DNA of 64,000 nucleotides from 62-47 sp051954235 (lineage in GTDB: Bacteria > Pseudomonadota > Alphaproteobacteria > Rhizobiales > Xanthobacteraceae): NCBI GenBank assembly GCA_051954235.1, contig JBQCHY010000056.1, forward strand, positions 1-64,000, given 5' to 3'. How positions within the stretch are numbered: the stretch's first letter is position 1; every line of letters begins with the position of its first letter. Below are positions 61,333 through 64,000 of the stretch, piece by piece. The notes under the pieces were generated by a model that searched no databases, had not been told where the DNA came from, and was given only the letters and a program-made list of their open reading frames with translations. Both the position numbers and the translations under genes were made by a program.

Positions 61333-62406
61333 ATGCGTGTGATGGTCACAGGACACTTGGGTTATATTGGAACCGTGATGGTGCCGATGCTGCTGGCATC
61401 TGGTCACGACGTGGTGGGCTTCGACAGCAATCTCTATGAGCGATGCACCTTCGAGGCCGGAGGCCGCATCCAGCCTGTGCCGCAGATCCGCAAGGATATT
61501 CGCGACGTCACGCGCGAGGACCTCAGGGGGCTCGACGCCATCATTCATCTCTGCGCCTTGTCGAACGATCCGCTCGGGAATTTTCGTCCTCAACTGACCT
61601 ACGACATCAACCACGCGGGCAGCGTGCGGCTGGCGACGCTGGCGAAGGAAGCGGGCGTCAAACGCTTCCTGTTGGCCTCCTCCTGCAGCAACTACGGACA
61701 GGCCGGCGAGGCCATGCTTGATGAGACCGGGGCGCTCAATCCGGTGACGGCCTATGGCGAATCCAAGGTCCGGTCCGAGCGCGATATCTCTACACTGGCC
61801 GGTGATGGCTTCTGCCCGACCTATATGCGCCCGGCCACCGCCTATGGCGTCTCGCCGCGAATCCGTTTCGATATCGTGCTCAACAATCTGGTCGCCTGGG
61901 CGGTGACCAACGGGCTGATCTATCTGAAGTCGGACGGATCGCCATGGCGGCCGATCGTCCACATCGAAGACATTTCGCGCGCCTTCATCGCGGCGCTCGA
62001 AGCGCCGGTGGATGTGGTCTTCAATCAGGCCTTCAACGTCGGCCAGACTGAGCACAACTATCGCATCAGCGATATCGCCAAGATCGTCGCCGATGTCGTG
62101 CCGGGCTGCCGGCTCGAATACGCCCCTGATGCAAGCCCCGATACGCGGTCCTACCGGGTCAATTTCGACAAGATCGCGCGCATGCTGCCGGCCTTCAAGC
62201 CACAATGGGATGCACGGCGCGGCGCCGAACAACTCTATAGCGCCTATCTCCGTACGAAGTTGACACTCGAGGAGTTCGAAGGTCCGCGCTACCAGCGCAT
62301 CGGTCACATCCAGAAGCTGATTGCCGACGGCATCCTTGGCGACGATCTGAAACACCGCTCGGCCGTTCATTCCGAATCCATCCGCCAGTTCGCTGTCGGT
62401 GGCTAG
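61333..62406 (+). CDS. NAD-dependent sugar nucleotide epimerase/dehydratase (extended SDR)
   Basis: 357 residues. Thr-Gly-His-Leu-Gly-Tyr-Ile-Gly near residue 6 binds NAD; Ser-Ser-Cys-Ser-Asn-Tyr-Gly and Tyr-Gly-Glu-Ser-Lys (Tyr/Lys pair near 139-143) form the active site; Arg-Pro-Ala-Thr-Ala-Tyr-Gly-Val follows. These are sugar nucleotide SDR features; the Asp-Ser-Asn-Leu-Tyr after the first strand points to NAD rather than NADP. Dehydratases of the RfbG type carry Thr-(Ser)-Asp-Lys motifs not evident here, so epimerase or oxidoreductase is more likely. Begins 16 bases after the deacetylase. Confidence 0.88.
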   Translation: MRVMVTGHLGYIGTVMVPMLLASGHDVVGFDSNLYERCTFEAGGRIQPVPQIRKDIRDVTREDLRGLDAIIHLCALSNDPLGNFRPQLTYDINHAGSVRLATLAKEAGVKRFLLASSCSNYGQAGEAMLDETGALNPVTAYGESKVRSERDISTLAGDGFCPTYMRPATAYGVSPRIRFDIVLNNLVAWAVTNGLIYLKSDGSPWRPIVHIEDISRAFIAALEAPVDVVFNQAFNVGQTEHNYRISDIAKIVADVVPGCRLEYAPDASPDTRSYRVNFDKIARMLPAFKPQWDARRGAEQLYSAYLRTKLTLEEFEGPRYQRIGHIQKLIADGILGDDLKHRSAVHSESIRQFAVGG

Positions 62407-62420
62407 ACCAGACACAAGCC

Positions 62421-62999
62421 ATGATCTTTACCGAAACAAAGCTCAAGGGTGCGTTCATCATCGATCTCGACCGCAAGACGGACGAGCGAGGTTTCTTCGC
62501 GCGCACCTTCTGCCAGCACGAATTCCGCGAGCATGGGCTTCGGTCCATGACCGCCCAAACCAATGTCGCCCTGAACACCAGGAAAGGCACGCTACGCGGC
62601 ATGCACTTCCAGTATCCGCCGGCCGCCGAAACCAAGCTGGTGCGCTGCACGCGCGGCGCCCTGATCGATATTATCGTCGACCTGCGTCCCGAGAGCCCGA
62701 CCTATCTCGATCACATCCGCGTCGAGCTCAACGAAGACAACATGAGAGCACTGTACGTGCCGGAACGCTTCGCCCACGGATTTCAGGCGCTCCGCGACAA
62801 TACCGTGACGAGCTACCAGATGGGCGAATTCTATAAGCCGGACGCGGAAAGCGGATTTCGCTACGACGATCCACTGCTGGGACTGGCATGGCCGCTGCCG
62901 GTGTCCGTGATGTCGCCGAAAGACCTGGCTTTGCGCTCGTTACGTGACATCGAAGACGACGTGAAATGCAGAATGTCGCGCGCATCGACGGCAGCATGA
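62421..62999 (+). CDS. RfbC-like dTDP/CDP-4-keto-sugar 3,5-epimerase (cupin)
   Basis: 192 residues. Asp-Glu-Arg-Gly-Phe-Phe-Ala-Arg-Thr-Phe, Asn-Val-Ala-Leu-Asn, Leu-Arg-Gly-Met-His-Phe-Gln (active-site His), Lys-Leu-Val-Arg-Cys, Asp-Leu-Arg and Ala-His-Gly-Phe-Gln are the hallmarks of the RfbC cupin. It inverts C3 and/or C5 of 4-keto-6-deoxy nucleotide sugars. In an rfbF-led cluster the substrate is probably CDP- rather than dTDP-linked. Starts 14 bases after the SDR gene. Confidence 0.9.
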   Translation: MIFTETKLKGAFIIDLDRKTDERGFFARTFCQHEFREHGLRSMTAQTNVALNTRKGTLRGMHFQYPPAAETKLVRCTRGALIDIIVDLRPESPTYLDHIRVELNEDNMRALYVPERFAHGFQALRDNTVTSYQMGEFYKPDAESGFRYDDPLLGLAWPLPVSVMSPKDLALRSLRDIEDDVKCRMSRASTAA

Positions 63000-63053
63000 C
63001 CAACATCATGGTCAGCCGGTGCCGGAAGATGCCGAACTGATCAGGGAGCAGCC

Positions 63054-64000
63054 ATGATTCTGAATTCGTTGCCGGTCCTCGCGGCTGCCTCCAAGTGCCG
63101 CCATTGCCGATCCGAACTGACGCTGACGCTGGTGGATCTCGGGCTGTCCCCGGTCGCCAATGACTATGTCGATCCGGAAAATGCCGGGAAAGCCGAACCG
63201 TTCTATCCGCTGAAGGCCTTGGTCTGCCGCAATTGCCGTCTGGTCCAGACCTCCGACATGCTGGCGGCCGACGATATCTTCCGCGCCGACTACGCTTACT
63301 TTTCCTCGCATTCGACGTCCTGGCTGACTCATGCCCGCACCTATGTCGAGGACATGATCACACGCTTCGGTCTCACCGAAGCATCACGCCATGTCGAAAT
63401 CGCCTCGAACGACGGCTACCTGCTGCAGTATTCGATGGCCAAAGGCATCCAGTGCCTGGGTATCGAACCCTGCAAAAGCGTCGCGCTCGCCGGCAAGGCG
63501 AAAGGCATCGACACCCGCATGCGGTTCTTCGGCGTGCAGTATGCGCACGAACTGGCCCGCGAGGGCTGGACTGCCGATCTGATCACGGCCAATAACGTGT
63601 TGGCACACGTGCCGGATATCAACGATTTCGTCGGCGGCGTAAAAATATTGCTCGCCCCGGAAGGCGTCGCGACCTTCGAGGTGCAGCATCTTCTCAAGCT
63701 GATGCAACTCCACCAATTCGACACTATCTATCACGAGCATTTTTCCTACCTGTCGCTGATCGCCGGACAGCGCATCTTCGCCAGCGCCGGCTTGCGCGTG
63801 TTCGATGTCGAATTGCCCAAGTCGCATGGTGGGTCCATCCGCTTTTTTGTCTGTCACGAACAGGCCAGTCACCCGCAAACCGCCCGGGTGGCGGAGCCGC
63901 TGGCGGCCGAGCGAGCCTATGGCCTTGATGGCGACGCCGCCTATGTCGCGTGGAATGAATCGGTGAAGGCGACCAAGCGCGATCTGCTTGATCTCCTGAT
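63054..64000 (+). CDS. Sugar C-methyltransferase (NovU/TylC3-like), cut by the window end
   Basis: 315 codons are visible from ATG 63054 (after AGGGAG); the family is about 400-410 residues, so the last part is outside. Zinc-type N-terminal domain with Cys15-x2-Cys18 and a later Cys-x2-Cys, then a SAM-binding region (Glu-Ile-Ala-Ser-Asn-Asp-Gly-Tyr-Leu-Leu) and Asn-Asn-Val-Leu-Ala-His-Val-Pro, then Tyr-His-Glu-His-Phe-Ser-Tyr-Leu, the catalytic His-rich block of C3-methyltransferases such as TylC3 and NovU, and Lys-Ser-His-Gly-Gly-Ser-Ile-Arg. It places a methyl branch on a 4-keto deoxysugar nucleotide. Confidence 0.9.
   Translation, partial: MILNSLPVLAAASKCRHCRSELTLTLVDLGLSPVANDYVDPENAGKAEPFYPLKALVCRNCRLVQTSDMLAADDIFRADYAYFSSHSTSWLTHARTYVEDMITRFGLTEASRHVEIASNDGYLLQYSMAKGIQCLGIEPCKSVALAGKAKGIDTRMRFFGVQYAHELAREGWTADLITANNVLAHVPDINDFVGGVKILLAPEGVATFEVQHLLKLMQLHQFDTIYHEHFSYLSLIAGQRIFASAGLRVFDVELPKSHGGSIRFFVCHEQASHPQTARVAEPLAAERAYGLDGDAAYVAWNESVKATKRDLLDLL

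Noticed and set aside
61225..62415. Minus-strand open frame of about 396 codons
   Set aside because: Shadow of the SDR gene, which has clear NAD-binding and Tyr-x3-Lys motifs on the plus strand.
1..64000. CRISPR arrays, rRNA or tRNA genes
   Set aside because: No regularly spaced direct repeats and no recognisable rRNA or tRNA sequence were seen on reading; a covariance-model search would be needed to exclude small RNAs.

Overview
The window is high-GC alphaproteobacterial chromosome, most like a Bradyrhizobiaceae member (Bradyrhizobium, Rhodopseudomonas or Afipia). I infer this from the LivKHMGF / CoA-transferase / enoyl-CoA hydratase neighbourhood, the intergenic palindrome at about 41.85 kb, and secreted proteins with repeat units of a kind I associate with large rhizobial secreted proteins. 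No rRNA, tRNA or CRISPR array was recognised. Most of the window makes and exports surface polysaccharide; one ordinary catabolic/transport block interrupts it.

Region 1 (1-40.6 kb) is a mosaic, visibly AT-richer O-antigen/capsule island littered with broken insertion sequences (IS21-like end at 1, IS5 and IS110 pieces at 5.4-6.4 kb, a truncated IS3 at 8.5-9.3 kb, an IS630 tail at 35.3 kb, an IS3 ghost at 39.6-40.5 kb). It carries two secreted proteins of unknown role, an SGNH acyltransferase, three Wzy/WaaL-like membrane proteins, glycosyltransferases, a glutamine amidotransferase fused to a WbpG-type sugar amidotransferase, an AsnB-like amidotransferase, a Wzz-like protein, a CapD/WbpM-type dehydratase, a wbpA-B-D-E set (toward UDP-GlcNAc3NAcA), a PglC/PglD/PglE-like set (with the dehydratase, toward UDP-di-N-acetylbacillosamine and its transfer to lipid), mannose activation (AGE-type isomerase plus single-domain ManC), UDP-glucose dehydrogenase, a Wzx flippase, and possible decorating enzymes (FemAB-like acyltransferase, ceramidase-like hydrolase, formyltransferase).

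Region 2 (40.6-49.8 kb) is GC-rich core-like sequence: a CoA-transferase, a Rid-like protein, a complete branched-chain-type ABC importer (livF-G-M-H-K order on the minus strand), a divergent LysR regulator, enoyl-CoA hydratase and a GlcG/HbpS protein. It looks like an uptake and CoA-dependent catabolism locus for a small organic acid.

Region 3 (49.9-64 kb) is a second polysaccharide locus: two paralogous exported proteins, an acyltransferase, a protein with a tandemly duplicated Cys-containing domain, a GumC/Wzz-like co-polymerase, a Crp/Fnr regulator, a WcaJ-type initiating transferase, then rfbF, a PIG-L deacetylase, an SDR epimerase/dehydratase, an RfbC-like epimerase and a C-methyltransferase running off the end (likely a CDP-linked, C-methylated sugar). 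Two near-identical Crp/Fnr-type palindromes (AAGTTGACGAYCATCAA) lie about 80 bp upstream of two minus-strand genes in this region and next to the regulator gene, suggesting a local regulon.
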